A stretch of DNA of 64,000 nt from positions 28,940,589-29,004,588 of the forward strand of contig CM063110.1 in NCBI GenBank assembly GCA_031841125.1. Direction: 5' to 3'. Of the stretch, positions 1 to 12,167 are shown piece after piece (within the stretch, counting starts at the first letter, position 1; each line of letters starts with the position of its first letter). Under the pieces are notes generated by a model. The model was not told where the DNA came from. It did not search any database and saw nothing but the letters and a program-made list of their open reading frames with translations. A program made the translations under genes and the position numbers. The stretch is from Acanthococcus lagerstroemiae. Its lineage: Eukaryota > Arthropoda > Insecta > Hemiptera > Eriococcidae.

Positions 1-1855
1 TTTTTCTTAATTTTTTTTTGGTGGGAATTGTCAAACTATGAGTCTCTAAAGCTATTTCGGTTATTTGGCTCAAGTAACCTGTACTAGGGGCAGGGGCATA
101 GAATTAAAAAAAATTTGAGCCACAGCTAGGAATGTTCAGTGTCGTGACCAAATTTCGTGAGCCACGGCTAGGATTTTTCAACGTCGTGGCTGGATACTAG
201 GAGCCATGATACGGAAATTTCAACGTCGTGGCCAAATTTCAAGAAGCAAATGATGAGCAAATTCAAGTGTTGTGGCCTGTGATTGTGACTAGTCACGTTT
301 AGTACTTCATTGACAGCTTTGTATCAAGGATTTTGAAAATGCTGAAATTTAAATGAGCGCCTTGAATGCAGTATTTATATGTAAGTACCTATTTGTTTAC
401 TGCAAACATACGAGTATATATATTATGCAGACTCAAGTTAATGCTTGAACGTCCATCATTCTACAGGAATCAAGTATAAGGAGATGGATTGAAGGTGCGC
501 TTGTTGGTAAAGCTATCCATTCTAGCTACAAGCATTAAGATCAAAGCGGAGTTCAGGTAACGATAATATGGTTGCATTTTACACTAATTATAAGAATAAA
601 AATAATAATTCAGAAGTTGAGTAAGAACAAAATATAATCAATAAAAAAACGAAACAGTACTCAAATTTATAGAATGGGTAGTCTTCTAGTATTTAATCAC
701 ATATATTTTGAGGTACACTATAGTCGAAAAACTCTATATAAAAAGTAAATCTCAACTAAAAGATACCTAACTTTGAAACTCACAGCTCATTAAGTTACTT
801 ATTTAATAATGAATACAAATTCGCGATGCAGACTAGAGTCTAGAATTAGGAACAAAGGTAAACGTTGAACGCCTCAATATTTGTGATTAAATTATAAAAA
901 AAATTATTCAAACGGGGAGGGGCACAAAACTGTAAGCCTACAATGAGTTCTTATGAATTAAAAACTTATAAGCTCGTTGAAATTTTTGTGGAGGCGGAAT
1001 TGAGTACAGAAGTTGCGTTTTATACACTGTCATATATAGTTCACGATTTGTACTGAAGATTGTTCATTATTTCAGCTCACCGTCATTGCCCGTCTGAAGA
1101 AAGATTAATCTGAGTTAAATACATCCCAACTTGAACAAATTATGTCCTTAACATGTATGCATTAGGTGACAATAATTATAATTTCAACGCTGTGGCTCTC
1201 AGTTTTCAACGTCATGGCTAGGAAATTCAACAAATGCCACGACGCTGAAATAGAAAACTAGCCACAGACAGGAGAAATTGCTTGAATTATTCGTTGTTTG
1301 GAGCTTGAAAAATTTTATTCGTATTTATTCTTACTCTGATGTTGAAATATTTACCAAAAAAGTTATTTCCGATGTTTCAGGAGCGCCGTCCAAGTACGAG
1401 ATTCGCAGAATGAAGAACCACGGCGATGAGCGTTGATAGTTGTAGAGATAAGAACTTTCACAGAAAAAATGTTTCTAGAATTAATAACTCAATAGCGATC
1501 CGTGATATCAAAATACGGGAATACTCTCATGGCAGTAACAAAGCACTGCAGCCACTTTCAAGGATGAAATATTTTAACAGTGTCACCAGGTTGACCAAAC
1601 GAAAAAATGGCCACGACGCTGAAGTTAAATGTGGTTACACAACTTTGACTTATGCTGGAGGTCACCTCATGTTCTTTTGGTCGCTATTTTTGGTATTAAC
1701 ATGCGCCTCAAAGTTTTCTTTCCAAGTTCTTGTAATTTTTTCCCCGAGAAAATGCCTATATCCATATCAATATTTGCAAGAACCATTGAAAACATATGTG
1801 GTTACCAGCCACGACGTGGAACATTAAGGGGTTTACCATACTATATATACACGCA
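1..1855. repeat. Gene-free stretch with a recurring 14-bp motif
   Basis: The motif ttcaacgtcgtggc and near matches occur about nine times here. They are plus-oriented near 139, 178, 218, 259, 1182 and 1206, and inverted (gccacgacgctgaa type) near 1239, 1610 and 1808. I see no gene in this stretch: the open frames overlap in different phases and show no recognisable domain. A run of ten G lies near 1,856. Confidence 0.5.
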
Positions 1856-2793
1856 GGGGGGGGGGAGCTACAAACCTGTATGGCTGGAAAAGGTAGCATA
1901 GGTGATGCTTTCCAACATCACTTTTTTTTTAAATTGCCCAACTTCTTAAATCTTCGAAAAAGTACAGATTACTGAAATGTTGCGATTTCGTGAGAATTAC
2001 CCACCTAACATATTTAACGATGGACCAAAAAAGTGGGTGGACGAGATCCTTGTTCTCTCAGACAGCTAAGAAAGATGACTAAATTTGAAAAGCAAAGCTC
2101 GTTCTTCTCTTAGGTTGTTCAAGACCGGATTTCTTTTTGAGGCGGAGGGGTGGAAATACTACGAGAAATTACGAACTGTTTTTACAGAAAGCACTTAGTC
2201 CGTATTTCTAATTTGTTCAGGAAGTGCGCGAAACTGTCTGTACAGATTTCAATGTTGATTTTCTTTCCCCCGATATTTTTAATAAAAGCTAGCCTCAATT
2301 TCAACAGATACGATCTTGAAATTTTCAAAACTAAAAAATATAAGCCGAAAAGACACCCAAAATTGAGGTTTTCTAATTTTTTGCATTTTTGATTTGTAAT
2401 ACATAGCAAATGGGTTTCCAACATTTTGGAAATGTATTTCTTCCATGGAAAATATTGTGCTAACGTGAAAGAACATGATCTTCTCACGAACTGACGAGAA
2501 AATACTGAAGATTTAGAGGTTCCATCACCCAATTCCGAAAAACAAAGAATAGGAAGAAAGAAAATGGAGGAAAAGTACTTATTACGTTTTTTGGAAAGAA
2601 GTTTTCTTTAGTAGCAAATATTCTGATAAAAATGATGTTTTCACAATTTGACGAAATGATACTATGAGTTGATGGTTCCATAAAAAAAAATTATAAAAAC
2701 AAAAGGAAGGATATATATGTATTTCTCAACTGAAAACATTTATATAGTAGAGTCATCCTAAAAACGACGTATCATCCAAGATTCTAGATGCCT
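1856..2793. other. Gene-free AT-rich stretch
   Basis: I see no supported gene. Two loosely similar segments around 2,400-2,530 and 2,580-2,690 both end in a 'gatggttccat / gaggttccat' phrase and look like an old degenerate duplication. Open frames here overlap on opposite strands without family resemblance. Confidence 0.4.
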
Positions 2794-3189
2794 CTAAACA
2801 AGTATAAGCTCTTCAGCGTTTTTTACTAGAGCGCTTTTTTGCTTTTCATCGAAATCAAAAATTAACACATTTTCGATACCTTTAAAAAAATTTCTTAGGC
2901 AGTTCGATTCCGAAATTTGAAAAACAAGAGCCATTACCTTCATGAGGCCCGCGTATCTCAAAGATTGTAAATCCGGCCTTGAGCTTATTGATTGCAACTA
3001 TTCAGCAGTTGTCAAACTGGGAAAGCAGCTCCTGTAACAAAAATCTAAGGGAACGTTTTCACTTTCCCATTTTTTCAGGTATTTTGCTAGTCGAAAAGGA
3101 TCTTTAGTCGAGTACCGAAAATAAAATTTTTTTGCCTCGAACCAAGAGTACAGTTTCTCTCTTCCCTTACTAGAAAGTCGCTTTGGCAT
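2794..3189 (-). pseudogene. ORF of 131 codons broken by one in-frame TAG
   Basis: On the minus strand a frame starting MPKRLSSKGREKLYSWFEAK runs 63 codons to a TAG, and the same frame continues for another 67 codons to a second TAG. The two halves are contiguous and in phase. The first half is basic and aromatic-rich; the second half contains VLIFDFDEKQKSALVKNAEE. I do not recognise the family. Just before the internal stop the reading contains a ttttgttacag string, so an intron could remove the stop instead. It may be a decayed gene or transposon fragment. It sits about 500 bp upstream of the phosphatase-like remnant on the other strand, which also has a single in-frame TAG. Confidence 0.35.
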
Positions 3190-3704
3190 GTTCCTGAATA
3201 CACCGACCAGACGTAATTATCTGTAAGCCTTGACACCAATATTATCATTGAGGGTGGGTATATCAGTGGCGAATTCAGATAGAATCATGAGGACAAGAGA
3301 ACTACGAATATTCAATTCAAATTTCAAATTTATTCGACCTGTAGGTAAGACTGAAGATACTTAAAAACTAAACGATGACCAAATTTAGAGGGTGGAAACA
3401 AACATTCGGATTCAAGTAAAATTATTCTGTCTAAGATACTGCAAAATCGAAATCTCTTATTTTTTTTTTTGCAAATGCACCGCTAAATTTGCCGTTTTTC
3501 AGGATAAGGGAATAACTTCAGTTTCGCTTCTAAGTATTTACTTACAAGGAGCAAGTCAATATGTTTCTCGAACATATTCAGTTTTACTTTCGACCATGTA
3601 GATTGGTCATCTGGTTGATCTCTTGAAGTATAGGAACCGGCACTGCTCGGGTGCCTAGAACTTCTTTACTCTTCCATCAACTTTATACCTGTTTAAATTT
3701 TCAG

Positions 3705-4280
3705 AATGTAGGCGTCTTGCAATCAGTCACACAGATCACAAATCACCTAAACGGACGCATCCCAGAAAACCGCAACCTGTTACTAATATTGGATCTCGAC
3801 GCTGCGTTCGAGGAGGGGGATTAGGAACCGAATAGTTTATCCCAGGACATCAGATACCTGCTGTCGGATATAGGGAACAGAAACCAGGTCCATGTGGCGA
3901 TCCTCTCCGAATGCGATAACGTGAACATGTTGAAAGGAACGCTCGGACAAATACAATCACTCAATTATGCCAGTAATAACGGCGCCGTACTATTACTGGC
4001 GGGATATACTGATCCTTTTAGACGCCGAACGATATCTGACAAATGTGAGGGAAGCAAGTTTATTGCGGAAATCATCTTGCGTGCTGGGTGGGAGAATTCA
4101 GCAACCATTATCCTCGTTGGTGACAATGACCAAACCGAAGACGTGATGACATTAAATGATAATACTATCACGTTTAGGATATCATCTGAAGACATCCCTA
4201 CAAATGCCGAACGACGACTACTAAACCTTGATGTACTTCTCATCCTGTTGAAATGGATAGACTATCATTATCCTCAGTAA
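3705..4280 (+). pseudogene. Trehalose-6-phosphate phosphatase-like (TPS/TPP C-terminal domain) remnant
   Basis: A 191-codon frame opens directly after an acceptor-like aaattttcag and ends at TAA 4278-4280, interrupted by one TAG at 3822-3824. Its order of motifs follows the HAD-type phosphatase domain of insect trehalose-6-phosphate synthase. These are a hydrophobic strand with an acidic pair (LLLILDLDAAF, residues 25-35), a second strand with SECDNVNMLKGTLGQIQ, then NYASNNGAVLL, and a C-terminal block with WENSATIILVGDNDQTEDVM, ITFRISSE and LLILLKWIDYH. Active enzymes carry DxDGT and GDDxTDE. Here these read DLDAA and GDNDQTE, so the nucleophile-acid pair is kept but the following Gly-Thr is lost. 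The segment between NNGAV and DKCEG is far too short for the usual cap. I infer an inactive, internally deleted copy; a divergent expressed gene reading over the TAG is less likely. The N-terminal glycosyltransferase half is absent. Confidence 0.6.
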
Positions 4281-5436
4281 AAAGTAAAAGTCTTCTTTCC
4301 TTCGTCTCGAAATCATCGATTCAAGAAACCTATTGCAGGTTACATTTTAAATTTTTCTTGATTTTTGCGAAGCAAATGCCCTCTTCCATTCAATTTATTA
4401 TGTTATAATTGAATATTTAGATATAATATTTATAATTTTATTAATAAAATTCATACCTATTTATTATATTTATTAATAAATTAATATTGAATGAATTATT
4501 TATTATATTAAGTTTTGTTTGAGAAAAAGTTCATTTATAAACGTACCATGAACCGCTTTATTTTTCAAGTCTGAACAGTGTTCAACGAACCATTTTCGAT
4601 AAGTTAATTAGCGATCAGTAAGTGCGCTTTAGTGCCCGGCTAATTTTCTGTTAATTTGTGACATTATGACCAATACTGTACTAGATGACGAGAATGAAGT
4701 GATACAATATGCTCAGCGACATCGGTTCCTTTGTCACTCTGGATATTACCTCCCTTGATTTTCATTTGTCAATTTCAATATTAATACTATGTACTTTAAC
4801 TACTAACGATAATGAAAGTTACAAAACCGAAAGCTGTTGAAACTTTCATCTTTTGATTCGGTTTTACTCTTGCTAATCTCTTTACTATTTTCTTGTTAAC
4901 TTTTAAGAACTATAGTTTATGCTTTATGGAAAATGTAAGGTATCGGAACTCTTAGCGTCCTCAATTCATTTGTAGTCTGCTGACGTTCATTCTCTACGAC
5001 TCATCCAACTTGTGGTTTTGAATTTCCATTTTCAATAATCCCGACAAACTATATGTTTTATTCGGACTAATTTTATCGAGTAGATGGCTATTAATTTAAG
5101 GGTGTGATTTAATGGTTCGACGAAAAAAAAAAGGGATACAACGACAGGAACAAACGCAAATACGACAATTTAATGGGTCCAACGACAATTTCCGCTGTAA
5201 ACAATAAAAAAATGAATATTCGACAAAAAAAAATAAGTGGGGCGACGTGAGAAATAAATTAAACTACACGAAATATGATGCACGACAATAATATACTATG
5301 TACTGCTGAAAATTAATTACCACAGTAACCTGAGTGGCGACAAATTAAATGTTATAAGCGACTTTTTGTGTGGCCGTCAATTTAAGTGAAAACTATAAAT
5401 AAATGGAAAAATAAATTAAGGGGAATAGTCTTCCCA
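4281..5436. other. AT-rich gene-free stretch
   Basis: Immediately after the phosphatase remnant, 4,390-4,510 is nearly pure A/T. From 5,110 to 5,370 the tetramer CGAC recurs about nine times in a G-poor background (for example tacgacaattt, caacgacaattt, cacgacaataa). I see no gene. Confidence 0.4.
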
Positions 5437-6674
5437 GTAAAAGATACACAACAAAATACGCGTTTGTAGTGAAACCCAATAAATATGTTTCGGTAAAAAT
5501 AATGAGGTTTAGATGAGAAACATTCTTTTCGAAATGCGCAAACCTTCAAACAAAAAGAGAATAATTGAGTAGAACAAATACAGAAGACGATAAATAATTG
5601 GAAACATTCGACACTTTTATCAACATTCTAATATTTTCCACATCTCGGGACAAACTGAGTAAATAAGTTGAGTAAGCATAACGGGCACCATATAATAATA
5701 AGACGTGCTGAAATTTTGAGGGATTTTGGTGGCTTTTCGTCTCCCGACATGTTTAGTCAACTGTAAAATCAGAATAATGGATTTTATGTGCATAGATAAT
5801 GCGCTATATCCAAGAAATATCTATCACTTCGGTAAGAATAATGAATGAGGTTTAGACAACAAATATTTCTTCGAAATATACCGCAACTCCTCAAACGGAA
5901 AAGAAACTATTGAGCAGAGCAAATACAGAGGAAGATGACTGATAGGAAATTTTGACACTTTTATCAACATTATAGAGTTCTTCTCATCAACGGACAAACT
6001 GAATACACAAGTTGAGTAACAATGACGGGTACCGTATAACAGTAAGATATATGTGTTGACATTTTAGAGAATCTGGCGGATTCTCGTCTCCCGCGACATG
6101 TTTAATCAGTTGTAGAAATAGCGTATGGATTTTGAGACAGGCGACTGAAAACTTACCTCCGAACTACCATGACCCAGAAACGCTTGACTTACATGCTAAT
6201 ATTGCATAAAATTATTCATAAAGATTTAACGAAGAAATTTAATTTAGTAGACATAGCTTGACAATTTGTATCATATTTTAACAGAAAAGCTGTATTTGGT
6301 AAAATTTAAAAATTCCATACTTCGAAATTTCGGCTTATTAATTTTTCTTACAGCGGAATCAGCCTTCCCCTCCCCAACCTCCTTAATAATATGTCATTTT
6401 GTCCATATAAAAAGTCTGTTCTTCGGGAAAAATGTCGTAGTGACGGCACTTACCAATAAGAGGCACTTTACCTTATCAACTAGCATAAAATTATTAATAC
6501 CTACGTAAAAACAATAAGTAATGTGAATAACAGCAGGTATTACCATAAAGGAACCATAGTTAATAGTGACAAAACTATCAATTAGTTTAAAGAAAAAAAA
6601 ACTATCGATGTATAAAAACAATATTAAAATGAACAAGCAGTGATAAGAACCGACTATAATAAACAAAATGAAAT
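5437..6674. repeat. 1.24-kb dispersed repeat, copy 1
   Basis: This segment is almost identical to 10,929-12,167. I count only about four differences by eye, including one inserted C in a C/T tract and a gggt/gggc change. It begins at gtaaaagatacacaac and ends at caaaatgaaat. Inside it, two ~310-bp subunits (about 5,480-5,775 and 5,830-6,115) are themselves divergent repeats. Both carry cacttttatcaacatt, a 'gacaaactga' phrase and a 'cgtctcccg..acatgttta' phrase. There are no obvious terminal inverted repeats and no coding region. The left boundary cuts into the unit seen at 10.88 kb. Confidence 0.85.
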
Positions 6675-6709
6675 TTAGGCATTAATTTTTGAAAAGTTAT
6701 TCATCATAT

Positions 6710-6850
6710 TTTCGAAAAAATATACTTCTGTTGTCGAGATACGTCTTAAATTTTAAGAAACTGCACCAACCAAAGGGGCCATTTGTACACAGATTGACAT
6801 AGATCACTGCACGTATGCACGTATGAACTATTGCTAGACACTTGAGTGAT
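6710..6850. repeat. Short dispersed repeat, copy 1 of 2
   Basis: The segment with gagatacgtcttaaatttta, caaccaaaggggccattt and gacatagatcactgcacg recurs at 8,508-8,631 with scattered substitutions and a small duplication of the tgcacgta string. No coding potential is evident. Confidence 0.7.
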
Positions 6851-8507
6851 TTAGTAAGATAACACTTGCCATTCCTACTGTAACGTGTCTGTATCATCTT
6901 TCAAATGTACGTACGCAGTTACAAAGGCAAGCCCCACACATGTCCAGGTCGCTGATTTTGATTATTACATCAGATTACTGATCTGGCCCTCGATTCGGAC
7001 CACAAATTCAACATTTTGCTCACTGTTACAAAGTCGAGAATTTGGGCCACTGAAATTCAAAATTCATCCTAAAGAGGGCGGATTAGTTTTATTTGGCGAA
7101 AGTAACCCAGTAAGTTTTAAAAACCGTAAGCAAGGTGTCGACCTGTCATCTTTACTTAAACAGACATACAGGATAATTCACGAATTCCCTCCCCCTGTTT
7201 CTTTTCATCGTAGAGTGATATCTTCACGGAAGTAAAATGGATCTTCAAGAAAAACAAGTTACAGAAAAATTAAAAAATCAAAAACTAAAGACAATAAGCG
7301 TCAACATTCCCAAGCATTTCAAAAAATAATTTCAGCTATTTCAGGACACAAAATTGAACAGGAATTTAAAAAAACTAAAGATCAATAAGAGGAAATCTTA
7401 ACCAGTTATTCGTGCGCGAAGTTAGTAAATCACCACGTTACTGATGATTGAACTGCAGGACGTATTTACGGGGAATTGAGTATGCAATTTCATGTACATA
7501 CAAGTGATGATGAACAACACAGGGTGTAAAAAAGGAGTCCCACCATATTTTATTCTGAACGTGAAATGAAATCGACGAGGAGTAAACGATGAACTTCAAG
7601 TGAAATGGTTTCTTTTCAGGTGCGAAAATTTTCTCTCAAAAAAGGGGGCGGGAATACACCACCAGTGTTGGAATCTTGAAAGGAAAGATAACGAATAAAA
7701 TGTCGAAATACCAGATGCGCAAAATCCCGTCTATTACTCGGGTGACTAAAGGGGAACAGGGATTATCATAGAGAAAAATCTGGTCAATTCTCGTGAGTAA
7801 CTTTATTAAAACAGTAGACAAGGATGTACATTAAGACTATTTTACACTACGAAACAGTTCAAGGTGATAATGCTACAATTTGCGATAAAATTGAAATGGA
7901 TGGCAGCGCTGCTATAGAGAATTTCCAAAATATTAGTCAACATTTTATATTTTTGAGGATCAAAAATATTTGTTTGATTCATTATTCAGGCTGTTGGATG
8001 AGCGACTTCAATCCATAAAAGTCAGGGTTGGCATTTTATATGTAAAATTATTTATTTTACATTTTAAGTAAAAAGAATATAAAATTGATGTGAAATGCGA
8101 AAAAAAAGACATAATTGATGATTGATAGGTGATAATGATAATATTATGATACGAAATGAGAATGAAAAATTGAAAAGGAATTGTGTAAGTAAAAACTTCT
8201 GATACCACAAAGTCCGATGAGTTTTTTTTAATGGAATTTATAGGACATATTAATAATTATTTTTTGTTAGCTTTTGTTTTTTCAAAATTTTCAAGTTTAA
8301 GTTTAAAGAAGTTTGGCGAGAAATGTTAAAATTTGTTTTGGCCTGAATTGCTCCATTTTTTAATTTATTTGTTTTATACTTGTCTTTTGTAATTCACTTT
8401 CTATATTACACTCTACTTTCTTATGAGTTACCTATAGTGAATTTGAGGAGTATAAACTATAAAATTGAATGATAAGAGAGACGACCATTTTGACTGTAGA
8501 TTCTTTT
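6851..8507. other. Gene-free stretch with one MITE end
   Basis: No gene is supported; a 116-codon plus frame at 6,885-7,235 has no recognisable domain. At 7,713-7,757 a segment beginning atgcgcaaaatcccgtct matches the left end of the inverted-repeat element at 38,279, so it is probably a partial copy of that family. Confidence 0.4.
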
Positions 8508-8631
8508 CGATATGCTTCTCTTATCGAGATACGTCGTAAATTTTAAGAAACTGTACCAACCAAAGGGGCCATTTATGTACGCAGAATGACATAGATCACT
8601 GTACGTATGAATTCTTGTTAGACACTCGAGT
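8508..8631. repeat. Short dispersed repeat, copy 2 of 2
   Basis: This matches 6,710-6,850 in the same orientation over gagatacgtcgtaaatttta, caaccaaaggggcc and gacatagatcact. Copy identity is roughly 85-90% by eye. Confidence 0.7.
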
Positions 8632-9349
8632 TACTTTGTTAGCCGTAGTAGATTTCTGCCCACATTTATCGGAAAGCGACATGATGATGACGATAACAAA
8701 TTACGAGTTGCGAATTATAATTTACAGCGAAAGCAAAACTTTTTTTTTTTCTTTCTTTCTTTATTAGATGCCGTAAAATACGATATGCAGCAACACCACA
8801 GCGTTAGACTGTTACACCCGCGTATCAAAATACAAACTACTGTAAGGACGCGTACCAATCTCTGTATTCAGCAAGAGTACCCGGTTTCGTTTAATTGTTT
8901 TTTACCCCTACCAGTACTATACCGTGAACTACACCTCGAATAATTAGATACTCTATGGCTAAGAATAAGGGTACATATAGGTTGGGTGGCGGGTGTTTTA
9001 AGCGTTTGATAAAAATGGCGGGTCCATCGTCTAAAATCTACGGCTTGCGCGTGCCTGGGATCGCGTCTTCTCGTAATCCGGTTTTTATCCTGTCTGTAGG
9101 GTCGTTTAAGAAATATTCTCCTATACATTAGACGTATAAGCCGATCATTTTCCGCGCGGTTCGACGAAAAACAAGAAATAAAATCTCTTAACGTATAATT
9201 CTGCGCCATATAAAACAGAAAGACTAGACAGTATTTACCGCATTCTGTTGAGCGGAAATTTTGAAGTCCTACCCTATTGACAATTGTATCTCTATATATA
9301 CCGGATTTAATCTAGATATGTCGAATTATGCCAGATTTTATATCGACAT
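8632..9349. other. Gene-free stretch
   Basis: Nothing coding is supported. It contains a T/C-rich tract (tttttttctttctttcttta) near 8,745 and an arginine-rich minus frame (8,868-9,209) without family resemblance. Confidence 0.35.
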
Positions 9350-9520
9350 CCCGAATAAATCCCCGTTTAAATATCGACATTTTCAATATAGTCATTTGAC
9401 GTGATTTTTCTATATAGATACAATCTCGACATTTTCTATATAGGTAGAGATGTGATTTTTCTATATAGATACAATCTCGACATTTTCTATATGGACGGAG
9501 ACGTGATTTTTCGATATCGA
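9350..9520. repeat. 51-bp tandem repeat
   Basis: Units starting gtgatttttctatatagata begin at 9401, 9452 and 9503, exactly 51 bp apart. The last is truncated, and a decayed unit precedes them near 9,375. Because 51 is a multiple of three, a minus frame reads through as a 17-residue repeat; this is probably a by-product. Confidence 0.75.
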
Positions 9521-10880
9521 TTTTAAAACGCAAAAGTCGAGATCTACGAGAGTCCCAATAAAATTCTGCCTGCCGACAATCTTTTCGGAATAATTTTAAT
9601 ATTTAAATGTTTTTATTTCCTTAAGACTCGTACCAATGCATTTTACTTTTACGATGGTTTACTTTCTTACCTACATTATTCACTATTGATGCATCATGAT
9701 GAAGCTCGAGGATTCTATAGTTTATACTTATTCTGGAAACCGCGAATCAAAATAAGTATCATTCTATGTTATGTTAACTCCCTAATTGCCTAACGAACTG
9801 ACTATTCGAGTTGACATAAGGAGCTCCAATTTGTATTGTTCACGCGATAGAATCGTGCAAGAATAAATAAATGAATGAATAAAGGGCTGAAAAAGTGATC
9901 ACTTTCGGGAACATTTTAGTCGGATTAAAATGAACACATGAACTCATGTGAAATGAAAATTCTATAATAACTGTTAACTTAATTCTCTAAATACTTTCAT
10001 TTTCACGAGTTATACTGTGACACAGGCGTACGGGTCCCGATGTGCAAAACCGAAATCTTGTAACAAAAATTTTTGCTACATTGTCGCAAGTCTGTTACAC
10101 TGTCACAAAAACTGAAGTTTATAAATTTGCTAAATGGGGACGGACAGATGGCGCTGGAGTCAAACTGCGACAGGAAAGAGTGAAGCAAATCAGCTACATA
10201 ATTGTTACATTGTAACACTTTATTTTCGTAACACGGTAACAAAAACGTGTTACTGTGTCTCAATTTGGAAGTAGAAAATTTTCGAATATTTCATCGCTGT
10301 AATACATTTATGATGTGCATGTGTGTGAGAGCGTAAATGAAGCAAAACGCCAATTCACCAACGATGTGAAAACCCTCATTTCGATTTTTCCTTACCCGAC
10401 TCGACCAACAAAAACGAGAATCCAGTTAAAATTTTGGAACAGACGAGATTTCTGAAATGACCTTCTGCGATCAAAATGTCAGATCGATTGTACTCATGTG
10501 AAACTGTAGAGCCCTAGACCCACTTCAATACGAAATTCTCCTCAAAAAAAAAAAAAAAAAAAAGGTAAAAAACGACCATTCTACATCCAATATTGGTTTA
10601 CGAGTATTATTAGCATAATATGCAGCTAGAGGAATAATGATCGTGACATGTGAACATTATGAGTTGACTTTATGCGCTAAAGGTAAGGGCTGAACGTAAT
10701 TCTGTTTCTTTCCAAGTAGCGTGCGATATTTCTTTCTGAGTAACGTGCGATATTTCTTTCAACACCTTCTCAGAAAGTCCGAAGTCGTCTAGGAGCATGA
10801 AGGAGTTAATAATTAACTTTCCGTGCAAGAGTTATATATTCAATTTTCGAGCGTATTTTCGATATTTCATCGACAATTAA
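9521..10880. other. Gene-free stretch
   Basis: No gene is seen. Around 10,010-10,260 several 'gttacactgt / gttactgtgt' phrases occur near both ends and suggest a degraded palindromic element. An A-run of about 20 lies near 10,544. A 22-bp direct duplication (agtagcgtgcgatatttc type) sits at 10,717-10,760. Confidence 0.35.
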
Positions 10881-12167
10881 TGTGACAGGAGTTGACAATT
10901 CCTTCACAGGTTCAGCGGAACAATATTTGTAAAAGATACACAACAAAATACGCGTTTGTAGTGAAACCCAATAAATATGTTTCGGTAAAAATAATGAGGT
11001 TTAGATGAGAAACATTCTTTTCGAAATGCGCAAACCTTCAAACAAAAAGAGAATAATTGAGTAGAACAAATACAGAAGACGATAAATAATTGGAAACATT
11101 CGACACTTATATCAACATTCTAATATTTTCCACATCTCGGGACAAACTGAGTAAATAAGTTGAGTAAGCATAACGGGCACCATATAATAATAAGACGTGC
11201 TGAAATTTTGAGGGATTTTGGTGGCTTTTCGTCTCCCGACATGTTTAGTCAACTGTAAAATCAGAATAATGGATTTTATGTGCATAGATAATGCGCTATA
11301 TCCAAGAAATATCTATCACTTCGGTAAGAATAATGAATGAGGTTTAGACAACAAATATTTCTTCGAAATATACCGCAACTCCTCAAACGGAAAAGAAACT
11401 ATTGAGCAGAGCAAATACAGAGGAAGATGACTGATAGGAAATTTTGACACTTTTATCAACATTATAGAGTTCTTCTCATCAACGGACAAACTGAATACAC
11501 AAGTTGAGTAACAATGACGGGCACCGTATAACAGTAAGATATATGTGTTGACATTTTAGAGAATCTGGCGGATTCTCGTCTCCCGCGACATGTTTAATCA
11601 GTTGTAGAAATAGCGTATGGATTTTGAGACAGGCGACTGAAAACTTACCTCCGAACTACCATGACCCAGAAACGCTTGACTTACATGCTAATATTGCATA
11701 AAATTATTCATAAAGATTTAACGAAGAAATTTAATTTAGTAGACATAGCTTGACAATTTGTATCATATTTTAACAGAAAAGCTGTATTTGGTAAAATTTA
11801 AAAATTCCATACTTCGAAATTTCGGCTTATTAATTTTTCTTACAGCGGAATCAGCCTTCCCCCTCCCCAACCTCCTTAATAATATGTCATTTTGTCCATA
11901 TAAAAAGTCTGTTCTTCGGGAAAAATGTCGTAGTGACGGCACTTACCAATAAGAGGCACTTTACCTTATCAACTAGCATAAAATTATTAATACCTACGTA
12001 AAAACAATAAGTAATGTGAATAACAGCAGGTATTACCATAAAGGAACCATAGTTAATAGTGACAAAACTATCAATTAGTTTAAAGAAAAAAAAACTATCG
12101 ATGTATAAAAACAATATTAAAATGAACAAGCAGTGATAAGAACCGACTATAATAAACAAAATGAAAT
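10881..12167. repeat. 1.24-kb dispersed repeat, copy 2 with extra left end
   Basis: From 10,929 this is near-identical to 5,437-6,674. Here the unit extends left to about 10,881, where ttgacaattccttcacagg and ttcagcggaacaatatttg are present. A divergent version of the same left end follows directly at 12,168, so this locus is a tandem pair, while the 5.4-kb copy lacks the first ~50 bp. No gene is present; the conserved open frames are carried identically in both copies and have no domain. Confidence 0.85.

Noticed and set aside
6885..7235. 116-codon plus-strand ORF
   Set aside because: No family resemblance, no supporting splice sites or codon pattern, and its start overlaps the dispersed repeat neighbourhood.
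9312..9533. Protein with 17-residue repeats on the minus strand
   Set aside because: The 51-bp unit gives an in-frame repeat by length alone; start and end are not supported.
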